NCBI GenBank assembly: GCA_964511575.1
Contig: CAZEFM010000029.1
Coordinates: 1 to 41,665 of the forward strand
Reading direction: 5' to 3'
Length of the DNA: 41,665 nt
From: CALKHT01 sp964511575
GTDB lineage: Bacteria > Planctomycetota > Phycisphaerae > Phycisphaerales > Phycisphaeraceae
The translations under genes and the position numbers were made by a program. Under the pieces are notes generated by a model. The model did not search any database, was not told the origin of the DNA, and saw only the letters and a program-made list of their open reading frames with translations. Shown here in pieces: positions 15,863 through 23,565 of this stretch; positions within the stretch are counted from its first letter, which is position 1; every line of letters starts with the position of its first letter.

Positions 15863-17752
15863 TCAATACGGTTTCCGCTGAAAGTACCACCACTCGACCA
15901 CCATCACACCCAGCGCGATCATCAGGACGGTGCGCCAGTAGGCGTGGTCGGTTTTGACTTCGGCGGCGGCGGCCTGGACGGATTGCTCGCGGAACTCGAC
16001 CGTGGGCTCGGCATAAAGCGAACTCTCCCGCGCGCTGACGAGGCTGGCGCCCACCGTAGCGACGGCTGAACCGCTCAGGCCCGTTTCCTCCACGACATAT
16101 CGGCCCACGTACGGCGCGGCGATGCCCTGCAACTGCGAACGCGCATCGCTTTGCATCGTGCGCGATTCGCCCCGCGGCGGACGCACCCGGTAACGCTGCT
16201 GCGGCGACACCTTCAACGGCGGCAGCACGCCCGTCGATTGAGCCGTCGTCTCCGACAGGCCCGCCTGATGCATCGCGATGTCCACCAGATTCTGCAGCAT
16301 CATCACGAAGTAGATCGAGTAATGCTGCGTGGAATCGTGCGTGTGGAAGAGCTGGTAATAGGTGACATCCTCGTTGTTGCGGTGACGCAGCAGCAGCGGC
16401 CCGCTTTGGCCATACACCAGCACCTCGAACCCGCGCGCTTCCAGTTCCGCTTCGCCCACCTCCGGCGCCCAAGCGGGCTGCTTCATCAACACGTGGTCGT
16501 CGAGTTGCAGGTAGCGCAGCAGTTCATCGTTTCGCTGCCAATCGACGACGAGGGAGGGTTCATCCCTGAGCGTGATCAGCTCGTTGAGTTCGGGCGGGAT
16601 GATGTTGATGAACATGCGCGTGGGGGCGGTTCTGTCGAGGTCGGCTGGGTCATCGCTGACGATGATGTCAAAGCTGGCGGGGGTGGCGGCACCGGCGGCG
16701 GGGAAGACGCGCACGCCGCTCATCGCGCCGAACGCCAGGCGATGGCGGTGCAGCGAATCGGGGATGTAGACCCAGACCGGCCGGGCGGGCGCGAGGTCGA
16801 GATACGCGCGGTTGTCGCTGAGGAGCGCATCGAACGCATCGGTGGTGAGGCGCAGCTCAAGCGATGTGGCGGAAGCGCCCTGCACGGACCATGCGAGGCG
16901 CTGCAGTTGGCCGGGCGCGATGACGAGTTGCTGCGGCGTGGTGACGGGCTCGCCATCCTGAAACAGTTCGAGCGTTGCGGTGACGGGCGACCCGCCGGTG
17001 ACGTTCTGCGAACCTTCGATGGAGGCGAAGACATCCCACTGGTTGTCGCCGGCACGTCGGGCGTTGAACGCGGTGATGCCGAAGTTCGGCCCGGCGGGCG
17101 GAAGCTGCTGATACTCCAGCCGGAACGGCAGCGGGAAATCCGCCCGCGCCGGAAAGTTGCCATCCGAGAGAAGCAGCACGCGCTCGAACGGCTCGGTCTG
17201 CGCCAGTGCCGCGGTCATACGCAGCGCATCCTCGATGTCGCTGGGCACATCCTCGACGACAAGCGCATCGAGTGCATCGCGGAGGATGCGTTTGTTGCTG
17301 GTGAAGTCGGTGAGCTTGCGCGCGGTGCGTGAAAAGGCGATGAGGGCGATTTCCTGTCGTGAGCCCAGGCCATCGATCATGCGGTGGACCTGCTGCCGCG
17401 CCGCTTCGAGTCGGGAGGTGCCGCCCTGTCGATCGAGCGCGCCCATGCTGGCGGAGGTGTCGATGAGGATGGGCAGGCGCTGCACATCGGAGACGTTGCC
17501 GCGCATGTAAGGCTGCATGGCCGCGAGCACGATGGCGCACAAGAGCAGCAGTTGGAGCAGCAGCAGGAGATTGCGTTTGAACTTCTGCAGCGGTGAGTTG
17601 ACGCGGTTGTCGTTGAGCACCTGCCGCCAGAGGACGAGCGAAGGCACCTCCTGCCGCGGCCGCTTGAGCTTGAGAAAGTAAAGCAGGACCAACGGCCCAA
17701 TCAGAAGAAAGAGCCACGCCCCGCCCAACGCATAAAAACCCGGCCAACTCAT
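15863..17752 (-). CDS. BatA-like membrane protein with von Willebrand A domain
   Basis: 629 residues. The N-terminal 77 residues are the BatA/aerotolerance double-helix module (LFLLIGPLVLLYFLKLKRPR, then a Leu-rich second helix). A VWA domain (~90-200) follows, with the metal site DTSASMG and later LLLSDGNFP. A long extracytoplasmic region and a last helix (VLMIALGVMVVEWWYF) complete it. VWA domains bind partner proteins through a metal ion. It is the last gene of a leftward cluster with MoxR and DUF58, the usual association for this family; MoxR ATPases are thought to remodel VWA proteins in cell-envelope tasks. GAGGAG precedes ATG 17752. Confidence 0.88.
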   Translation of the reverse strand: MSWPGFYALGGAWLFLLIGPLVLLYFLKLKRPRQEVPSLVLWRQVLNDNRVNSPLQKFKRNLLLLLQLLLLCAIVLAAMQPYMRGNVSDVQRLPILIDTSASMGALDRQGGTSRLEAARQQVHRMIDGLGSRQEIALIAFSRTARKLTDFTSNKRILRDALDALVVEDVPSDIEDALRMTAALAQTEPFERVLLLSDGNFPARADFPLPFRLEYQQLPPAGPNFGITAFNARRAGDNQWDVFASIEGSQNVTGGSPVTATLELFQDGEPVTTPQQLVIAPGQLQRLAWSVQGASATSLELRLTTDAFDALLSDNRAYLDLAPARPVWVYIPDSLHRHRLAFGAMSGVRVFPAAGAATPASFDIIVSDDPADLDRTAPTRMFINIIPPELNELITLRDEPSLVVDWQRNDELLRYLQLDDHVLMKQPAWAPEVGEAELEARGFEVLVYGQSGPLLLRHRNNEDVTYYQLFHTHDSTQHYSIYFVMMLQNLVDIAMHQAGLSETTAQSTGVLPPLKVSPQQRYRVRPPRGESRTMQSDARSQLQGIAAPYVGRYVVEETGLSGSAVATVGASLVSARESSLYAEPTVEFREQSVQAAAAEVKTDHAYWRTVLMIALGVMVVEWWYFQRKPY

Positions 17753-17775
17753 GCGACGCTCCTCGGGAGCGAACG

Positions 17776-17812
17776 GTTGAAGTTCAAAGTGCAGAATTCA
17801 AAGTGCAAACGC
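17776..17812. repeat. Seven-base-period array (AGTTCAA/AGTGCAG units)
   Basis: The units AGTTCAA, AGTGCAG, AATTCAA, AGTGCAA run in series with period seven just upstream of the BatA-like gene. The remainder of the 189-base gap (17813-17941) shows nothing recognisable. Confidence 0.6.
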
Positions 17813-17941
17813 GTCATCATTCAGAATCACGGCACGCTCCACTTCCTCGATCACGGTGGCGCGAAACCATGGTGAACTCCTTTGCTTGTCCCCCCTTGTG
17901 CGGAAACATTCTAGCCGGCTCCTGTCGTGGCACGGCGGCGG

Positions 17942-18847
17942 TCACACCACCCAACCCTGTCGGCGCAGGACGTCGAGCAGGATGTGGCGAATGTCGTCGC
18001 CGGAGCTGATGGCGAGGAATCGGCCGCTGCGCTGGCGGGCGATCTGTTCGAGGTTGCGGGTGAAGTTTTCGCGGTATTCGTGGTACAGGCCGATCAGGTC
18101 GCCCGCGGCGGAAACATCGAGCAGTTGCTGCGTTTCGCTGTCGACCATGCGCAGGTCGCCGGTGAGTTCCGGGTCGAGTTCGGTGGGGCTCATGATCTGA
18201 ATGGCGAAGGGTTCGAGGCCCGCGGAGTAGAGCACGTTGAAGCTTCGCCGCAGGTCGCCGTGGGTGAAGAAGTCGCTGAGGACGACGGCGATGCCGCGGC
18301 CGCGATGCCGGGTGAGCATCAGGTCGATCGCCTCATCGAGGGGCGCTTCGCCTCCGCCCTGGATGTTTTCGATGAAGTTGAAGAGCTTGCGCATGCTCTG
18401 CCTGCCGCTGCATGGGCGGAGCATGCCGATGTTGTTGTCGCGCTGGTTGAAGGCATAGACGCTGACGCGTTCGAGGTTCATGAGGCCCATGACGCCGAAC
18501 GCCGCGGCGAGCTGTTTGGCGCGGGTGAGTTTGTCCTCGAAGGTCATGCTCGTCGACGCATCGATGAGAATGGTGACGTGCATTTCCTCTTCCTGCTGGA
18601 AGAGCTTGAGGTACGGCCGGCGAAGTCGGGCGAAGATGTTCCAGTCGACGAAGCGCACATCGTCGCCGAGCGAGTAGTTGCGGTAGTCGGCGAACTCGGT
18701 GGATTGCCCGCTGCGGCCGCGCAGATGCTCGCCGCGCGACCGGTTGGTCAGCCGCCGATTGGGGTTGAGCCGCAACCGTTCGACATAGCTGAGCAACTGA
18801 TGGTCGAGCAGCTCGGTGATGCGAGGTTGTTGGGATGCCTGGGTCAT
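17942..18847 (-). CDS. DUF58 domain protein
   Basis: 301 residues, soluble. The DUF58 signature is clear: RSGQSTEFADYRNYSLGDDVRFVDWNIFAR (quoted here as separate blocks RSGQSTEF, DYRNYSLGDD and DWNIFARL), followed by a VWA-like fold with ILIDASTSM as metal site and VVLSDFF. DUF58 proteins are nearly always encoded next to MoxR ATPases, as here, and are taken to be their adaptors or clients. It lies between MoxR and the BatA-like gene on the same strand, separated from each by about 190 bases of repeat-bearing DNA. ATG 18847 has no ribosome site. Confidence 0.92.
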   Translation of the reverse strand: MTQASQQPRITELLDHQLLSYVERLRLNPNRRLTNRSRGEHLRGRSGQSTEFADYRNYSLGDDVRFVDWNIFARLRRPYLKLFQQEEEMHVTILIDASTSMTFEDKLTRAKQLAAAFGVMGLMNLERVSVYAFNQRDNNIGMLRPCSGRQSMRKLFNFIENIQGGGEAPLDEAIDLMLTRHRGRGIAVVLSDFFTHGDLRRSFNVLYSAGLEPFAIQIMSPTELDPELTGDLRMVDSETQQLLDVSAAGDLIGLYHEYRENFTRNLEQIARQRSGRFLAISSGDDIRHILLDVLRRQGWVV

Positions 18848-18868
18848 GCTTTTAGCCGCAGAATGCGT

Positions 18869-19032
18869 TGAATTACAAAGAACACCAGGGACACGGAGGA
18901 AGGCAGGGATTCATGGTGTCGCTGCGCGATGCGGCGCATCGGGTCGAACCCTCTGATTCCATCGAATTCGTCCGTATACCACATGTCTTCGCGCCGCTTT
19001 TCTTCGTGTTCTCTGTGCTCTTTGTGGTTGAA
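18869..19032. repeat. Inverted-arm intergenic element E2
   Basis: The left arm near 18873-18900 (ACAAAGAACACCAGGGACAC) and the right arm near 19002-19032 (minus strand ACCACAAAGAGCACAGAGAA) are imperfect inverted copies. They span the MoxR-DUF58 gap from three bases past the MoxR stop to about 21 bases before the DUF58 ATG. The arm sequence is a variant of E1, E3 and E4. Confidence 0.65.
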
Positions 19033-19035
19033 TCC

Positions 19036-20043
19036 TCACGCAGTTTGTTCAACGGTTTCGGTGGTCAGTTCGTCGATGAGGTCGGTCATGGCGAGGTTTT
19101 CGGCCTGGCCGTCGTAGTTGAGCAGCACGCGGTGCTGGAGCACTTCGTTGGCGAAGTGACGGATGTCCTCGAAGGCGACGTGGACGCGGCCCTCGGCGAG
19201 CGCGCGCACCCGGCCGGCACGGATCAGCGCCTGCGCGGCGCGGGGTGAAGCGCCCCAGCGCACAAACTGACGCACCCGCTCGGTCGAAAACTCCGATTCC
19301 GGATGCGTGCCCAGCACCAGCCGCACCGCGTAATCGCGAATCGGGTCGGCCACCACTACCTTGTCCAGCACCTGTCGCAGTTCCATGATGCGCGGCCCGT
19401 CGAGTACCTTCGTCACCGCGATCTTCTTCTTCAGAATGGTGCGGCTGACCACTTCGTTCAGCTCGTTGCGGTTGATGAACGGCACGTTCACCTTGAACAT
19501 GAAGCGGTCGAGCTGCGCTTCGGGCAGCGGGAAGGTGCCTTCCTGTTCGATGGGGTTCTGCGTGGCGAGGACGAAGAACGGCTCGGTGAGCTGGTACGTC
19601 GTGCCGCCGGTGGTGACGGAGTGCTCCTGCATGGTTTCGAGCAGGGCGGACTGCGTTTTGGGCGTGGCGCGGTTGATTTCGTCGGCGAGCAGCAGTTGCG
19701 TGAAGATCGGGCCCTTGCGGAACTCGAAGCTGTAGCGACCCTGATCGTCGGCGTTCATGATGTTGGTGCCGATGATGTCCGCGGGCATGAGGTCGGGGGT
19801 GAACTGGATGCGGCGGAACTCCAGGTCAAGCACGCCGGACAGCGCCTTGACCAGTTCGGTCTTGCCCAGTCCCGGCACACCTTCGAGCAGCACGTTGCCG
19901 CCACAGAACAGCGCCACCAGCGCCGCTTCCACCACGCGCTCCTGCCCGACGATCACCTTGCCCACCTCCGCGCGGATGCGAGCCAGATCGTCCTTGAAAC
20001 GCTGGGCCTCTTCTTTCAGTACCGATGGATCAGTCATCGTCAT
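19036..20043 (-). CDS. MoxR-family AAA+ ATPase
   Basis: 335 residues. Walker A is GVPGLGKTELVKAL, Walker B LLADEINRATPKTQSALLE, followed by sensor 1 ATQNPIEQEGTFPLPEAQLDRF (seen as ATQNPIEQEG and PEAQLDRF) and the C-terminal lid with RWGASPRAAQALI. MoxR ATPases are chaperone-like AAA+ proteins that mature or activate VWA-containing partners. The partner genes lie on both sides: a VWA/amidotransferase-like protein upstream, DUF58 and BatA-like proteins downstream. ATG 20043 has GAGG at good spacing; ATG 20037 is also possible. Confidence 0.95.
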   Translation of the reverse strand: MTMTDPSVLKEEAQRFKDDLARIRAEVGKVIVGQERVVEAALVALFCGGNVLLEGVPGLGKTELVKALSGVLDLEFRRIQFTPDLMPADIIGTNIMNADDQGRYSFEFRKGPIFTQLLLADEINRATPKTQSALLETMQEHSVTTGGTTYQLTEPFFVLATQNPIEQEGTFPLPEAQLDRFMFKVNVPFINRNELNEVVSRTILKKKIAVTKVLDGPRIMELRQVLDKVVVADPIRDYAVRLVLGTHPESEFSTERVRQFVRWGASPRAAQALIRAGRVRALAEGRVHVAFEDIRHFANEVLQHRVLLNYDGQAENLAMTDLIDELTTETVEQTA

Positions 20044-20062
20044 GATGTCGCCTCGTTAGGGT

Positions 20063-20151
20063 TGAGCCACGGATGAACGCGGGCGGATACGGATGCGGGG
20101 TTGACTCGTCTTGCTTTATCGGTGTCCATCTGTGTTGAATCTGTGGATCAA
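20063..20151. repeat. Inverted-arm intergenic element E3
   Basis: The left arm from 20063 (TGAGCCACGGATGAACGCGG) and the right arm 20118-20151 (minus strand TTGATCCACAGATTCAACAC) are inverted copies. The stop codon of the upstream VWA gene (20148-20150) is inside the right arm; the left arm ends about 20 bases before the MoxR ATG. Confidence 0.7.
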
Positions 20152-23100
20152 TTGTCTTTCTCACGCTGCTTGCGTTTGAGGGCGAGCAGGCGTTCGGTGG
20201 TGGACGTCGTGTCCGTGGGTTCCTGCGGTTGGTCGTCGGCTTTGGGTTTGGTGGTCGGTTTGGTCGGTGCGGCGGCGGTGAGGTCCAGGCCATCCGTGCG
20301 CTTCGTCGGCATCGGCCGCGGCGACAGCGGCGTGGCCTCATCACGCGACTTGAGTTGCGTCGACACCGTCTCCTTGCGGCGGCGCAGGGCATCGAGCGTC
20401 TGCTGCGATTCGCCCGACGATCGCGAGCGGAACCACGACCCCACCAGCGCCCAATCCATCTGCACGCGGCGAATCCCCACATCGTGCAGCACGAGCAGCG
20501 CGATCAGCAGCCACAGCCACCACACATCCGCCACGGGAGACGAGCTGCGCCGCACGGTGCGGTCCACGCCATAGACTTCCTTGCCCGTCATCTCAGGGGT
20601 GAGGATGCGACCATCGGTGGCGTTCGTAATCTGCTCGATGGTGATGGGGTCGGCCCGGAAGCGCATGAACTCCTGCGAATAGGGCAGGGCGAACCCGCCG
20701 TGAACGCGTTCGGCGAACCGGATGGGTTCGCCATCGGGGTCGAGGTTGGCGCTGTCGTCGGGCACGCTGCCGTTCTGCGTGGTCGCCATGATCTGGTAGC
20801 GGCCGATGCCGGTGAGGGGGAAGCGTCCTTCGTAGCGGCGCGGCCCGGTCTGTTTGAGCGGCACGACCTGCTGGTTGCCATCGGGCCCATCCACGACCGC
20901 TGCCATTTCGAGGAACCTGGCTTCCTCGGCGTGATCCTCGATGATGACCACGCCTTCGGAACCGGCGGGGAACGTGTCGATGCGCAGGTTGCCCGCCTGC
21001 TGCACGCGGGAGATGTCGGTGATGAGCTGCCTGACGAAGGCTTCGTACTGTTCCCAGTTGAGCCAGTCGGCACCCCAGCGCGGGGACAGGTCGCTGGTGA
21101 AGGCGGCGCTTTTGCCGATGCCGTAGTTCCACCGCGCCAGCACCGGGTCCTGATCCTCGGAGTCGGGCACGAGCAGCACGTTGGCGGCCGGGGCGCCCTT
21201 GATGGTGGTGATGACGTAGCCGTTGAGCTTGGGCACCGCGTTGATGTCCTTGAGGATCTGCGATGGGTAGCCGACGGCGGGGACGAACTCCTTGTTCTGG
21301 ATCATGCTGCGTCGCAGCGTCTTGGCTTCACGGATGAAGATGGAGGGCAGGCGTTTTTCATCGCCCGCGGCATAGAGCAGGTAGTGCTTGCCGCCGGTGA
21401 GTCGCGGGATGACGACCATCGGGTGGTTGACGGGCAGGGTGAGCCCGGCGGGGGAATTCTGCGGGATTTCGTGCGGGAAGACGACGACGGTGGTGATGGA
21501 GATGTTGTTGTCGGCGAATTCCTTGAGCAGCGCGGCCGAGGGCGGCGCAGGGTCGCCGTCGGAAATCATGATCATGTGCTTGGTGGCGGCGTCGGAGTTT
21601 TTCAGGCCCTGCAGCGCCAGTCGCATCGGCTGGGCGAAGTCGGGCATGTCCCAGATTTCCGCGCCGTTGATCTTGATCGCCATCTCTTCGTATTCGCTCA
21701 CGGGGGTGAGCGGGAAGATCCAGCCGGAGATGCCGCCGCCGTAGGACAACGCCCCGGCTTCATCGAACTCGCTGAGCACCTTGATGGCCTGCTTGGTGAT
21801 CTGCTTGGCCCAGGTGTTGCCCTGCGCGAACTCGCAGGTGTGCAGCAGCACCGCCAGCGCCGCCTTGGGCATGACCTTGCGCTGGGTGATGTCCATGGTG
21901 ACGGGCAGGACGTCTTCGATGGCGGTGCGGTGGTAGCCGCCGGGCCCGAAGCTGTTTTCCCCGCCCACCATGAGGAAGCCGCTGCCCTGGTTGCGCACCG
22001 CATCGTGCACCGCCCGCAACTGGAACGTGTCGAACAGATCCGCCCCCACGTTGGCGAACACCACGCAGTCGTAAGGCAGCAGCCCCAGCGGTTCACGCGG
22101 CACCTCGTACGCCGTGACCACCTCCACCCGTCGTTCGGCACGCTGCAGCGCCTCGACCATCGGCTGCCAGTCCAGCGGGTTGCCCTGCGGGTCGGTGACG
22201 ACCAGCACCTTGCCCTCGCCCTGCAGGTAGAGGTAGCTGATGGCGCGGTTGTTGTCCGGCACGCCGTCCTGCCCGTGCGGCAGCTCGATCGACGCGGTGT
22301 ACTCGTAGAAGCCCGGGTCGCGCATCGGCAGGGGGATGGCGAAACGGTTCTTGCCTGCTTCGAACTCCACTTCCTCTTCGAAGATGACCTGATCGTTTTC
22401 CTGAAGGATGAGCTTGCCCTTGCCCGGTGCGATGGAGGAGATGATCGCCGCCGCTTCGTAGGTTTCGCCGGTTTTGACCAGTTTGGGCAGTTGCAGCCGT
22501 TCAATCCAGACTTCGTTCTGGTAGTCGTACTGAATGGGCAGGACATCGACGGCGATGCCGCGCGACCGCAGATCGTCGAGCACGGCGGGCAGCGTGCCCT
22601 CGGTGGACACGCCATCGGTCACCAGCACGATGCGGCCCTGCGTGTCGTCCTTGACGAGTGCGGCGGCGAGGCTGAGGCCCTTTTCGATGTTCGTGCCGTC
22701 CGGGCTGACCCGCGCGTTGATCGCTTCGAAGGGGAAGCTCATCGCCGGGGGCAGTTCCACCGCTGCCTCGCGGGAGAAGACGACCAGGCCCGCTTCATCG
22801 CGCGGCGGCTTGCTGGTGGCGACCCGCGAAACGAACGTGAGCGCTTCTTCCTGCAGTTCCCGCGCGATGGAGGGCGAGACGTCCACGGCGAAGATCACGG
22901 CCATACGCTCGTTCTTCTGCACCGCGCGTGGTTCGGCGATCATGGCGACGACGATGCCCAGAAGGAGCATGCGGCAGAGGAACGCGGCCGTCGCCCGTCC
23001 GCCGCGCAACCCGCTGTACCCCGCCACGTGCATCCACCAGAACCAGGGCGCCAGCGCCATGAGCGCGAACGCCCACGGTGCGGTGAAGCTCACCGTGTTG

Positions 23101-23297
23101 AACAGTTCCAGCCCGCCGATGACCGCGGCATACACCACCAGGAACGCCAGCAACGGCACGATCGCGCTCGGCGTCACTCCGCGGCGCGGCGGCGGAAACA
23201 CCGACTGAAACACCCGCGTCACCCGCGCAGCACGCGCCCGCCCCGAACCGACAGGCCGGGCAGAGCGTGGCGAGGGGTTGGAGCGGGACGTTGCCAA
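20148..23297 (-). CDS. Large membrane protein with VWA and glutamine-amidotransferase-like domains
   Basis: 1049 residues. Three N-terminal membrane helices (about 43-70, 75-95, 105-125) precede a VWA domain (~130-260) with metal site FAVDVSPSIA and IVLVTDGVS. A class I glutamine amidotransferase-like domain follows (~385-560) with GEGKVLVVTD and GGENSFGPGGY, plus a second VWA-like stretch with MIMISDGDPAPP (~615). One membrane helix near 940 (WWLWLLIALLVLHDVGI) leads into a charged, probably cytoplasmic tail. The amidotransferase-like part lacks an obvious catalytic cysteine motif and is probably a binding fold. The start is TTG 23297 with CGGAG upstream. It is first in the MoxR cluster and a likely MoxR/DUF58 client. 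Exact function unknown. Confidence 0.88.
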   Translation of the reverse strand: MATSRSNPSPRSARPVGSGRARAARVTRVFQSVFPPPRRGVTPSAIVPLLAFLVVYAAVIGGLELFNTVSFTAPWAFALMALAPWFWWMHVAGYSGLRGGRATAAFLCRMLLLGIVVAMIAEPRAVQKNERMAVIFAVDVSPSIARELQEEALTFVSRVATSKPPRDEAGLVVFSREAAVELPPAMSFPFEAINARVSPDGTNIEKGLSLAAALVKDDTQGRIVLVTDGVSTEGTLPAVLDDLRSRGIAVDVLPIQYDYQNEVWIERLQLPKLVKTGETYEAAAIISSIAPGKGKLILQENDQVIFEEEVEFEAGKNRFAIPLPMRDPGFYEYTASIELPHGQDGVPDNNRAISYLYLQGEGKVLVVTDPQGNPLDWQPMVEALQRAERRVEVVTAYEVPREPLGLLPYDCVVFANVGADLFDTFQLRAVHDAVRNQGSGFLMVGGENSFGPGGYHRTAIEDVLPVTMDITQRKVMPKAALAVLLHTCEFAQGNTWAKQITKQAIKVLSEFDEAGALSYGGGISGWIFPLTPVSEYEEMAIKINGAEIWDMPDFAQPMRLALQGLKNSDAATKHMIMISDGDPAPPSAALLKEFADNNISITTVVVFPHEIPQNSPAGLTLPVNHPMVVIPRLTGGKHYLLYAAGDEKRLPSIFIREAKTLRRSMIQNKEFVPAVGYPSQILKDINAVPKLNGYVITTIKGAPAANVLLVPDSEDQDPVLARWNYGIGKSAAFTSDLSPRWGADWLNWEQYEAFVRQLITDISRVQQAGNLRIDTFPAGSEGVVIIEDHAEEARFLEMAAVVDGPDGNQQVVPLKQTGPRRYEGRFPLTGIGRYQIMATTQNGSVPDDSANLDPDGEPIRFAERVHGGFALPYSQEFMRFRADPITIEQITNATDGRILTPEMTGKEVYGVDRTVRRSSSPVADVWWLWLLIALLVLHDVGIRRVQMDWALVGSWFRSRSSGESQQTLDALRRRKETVSTQLKSRDEATPLSPRPMPTKRTDGLDLTAAAPTKPTTKPKADDQPQEPTDTTSTTERLLALKRKQREKDN

Positions 23298-23329
23298 GGA
23301 AACTCCGGGACGGAGGGGAAAGCTTAAAT

Positions 23330-23360
23330 GACTGAATCACGAATGCCGAAGCACGAAAAC
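23330..23360. repeat. Degenerate seven-base-period stretch
   Basis: TGAATCA, CGAATGC, CGAAGCA, CGAAAAC lie in series upstream of the VWA gene, immediately before the left arm of E4. Confidence 0.45.
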
Positions 23361-23362
23361 CC

Positions 23363-23561
23363 TTAGCCACGGATGAACACCGATGAACACGGATAAAGCC
23401 AATGAGGCGGAACCGCGAATGGACGCGAATGGGACGCGAATGTTCAAACCATGAGAGCGTCGCCACTGTTCTACTTCAAATCCCTCAAATCCCGTTCATC
23501 CTGTCTGAAAAAAAACTCCCTGTCTTTATCTGTGCCCATCGGTTTCCATCTGTGGCTAACA
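23363..23561. repeat. Inverted-arm intergenic element E4
   Basis: The left arm 23363-23398 (TTAGCCACGGATGAACACCG, continuing) and the right arm 23525-23560 (minus strand TTAGCCACAGATGGAAACCG, continuing) agree at 30 of 36 positions by hand count. The interior holds CGCGAATG copies (about 23413-23440) and a minus-strand nine-base-period run GGATGAACG, GGATTTGAG, GGATTTGAA near 23478-23505. It fills most of the gap between the NHL stop and the VWA gene start. Confidence 0.8.
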
Positions 23562-23565
23562 CAAA

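Noticed and set aside
20229..23327. 1032-codon open frame on the plus strand
   Set aside because: It is antisense to the large VWA protein, has no domain pattern, and is explained by the codon bias of the minus-strand gene.
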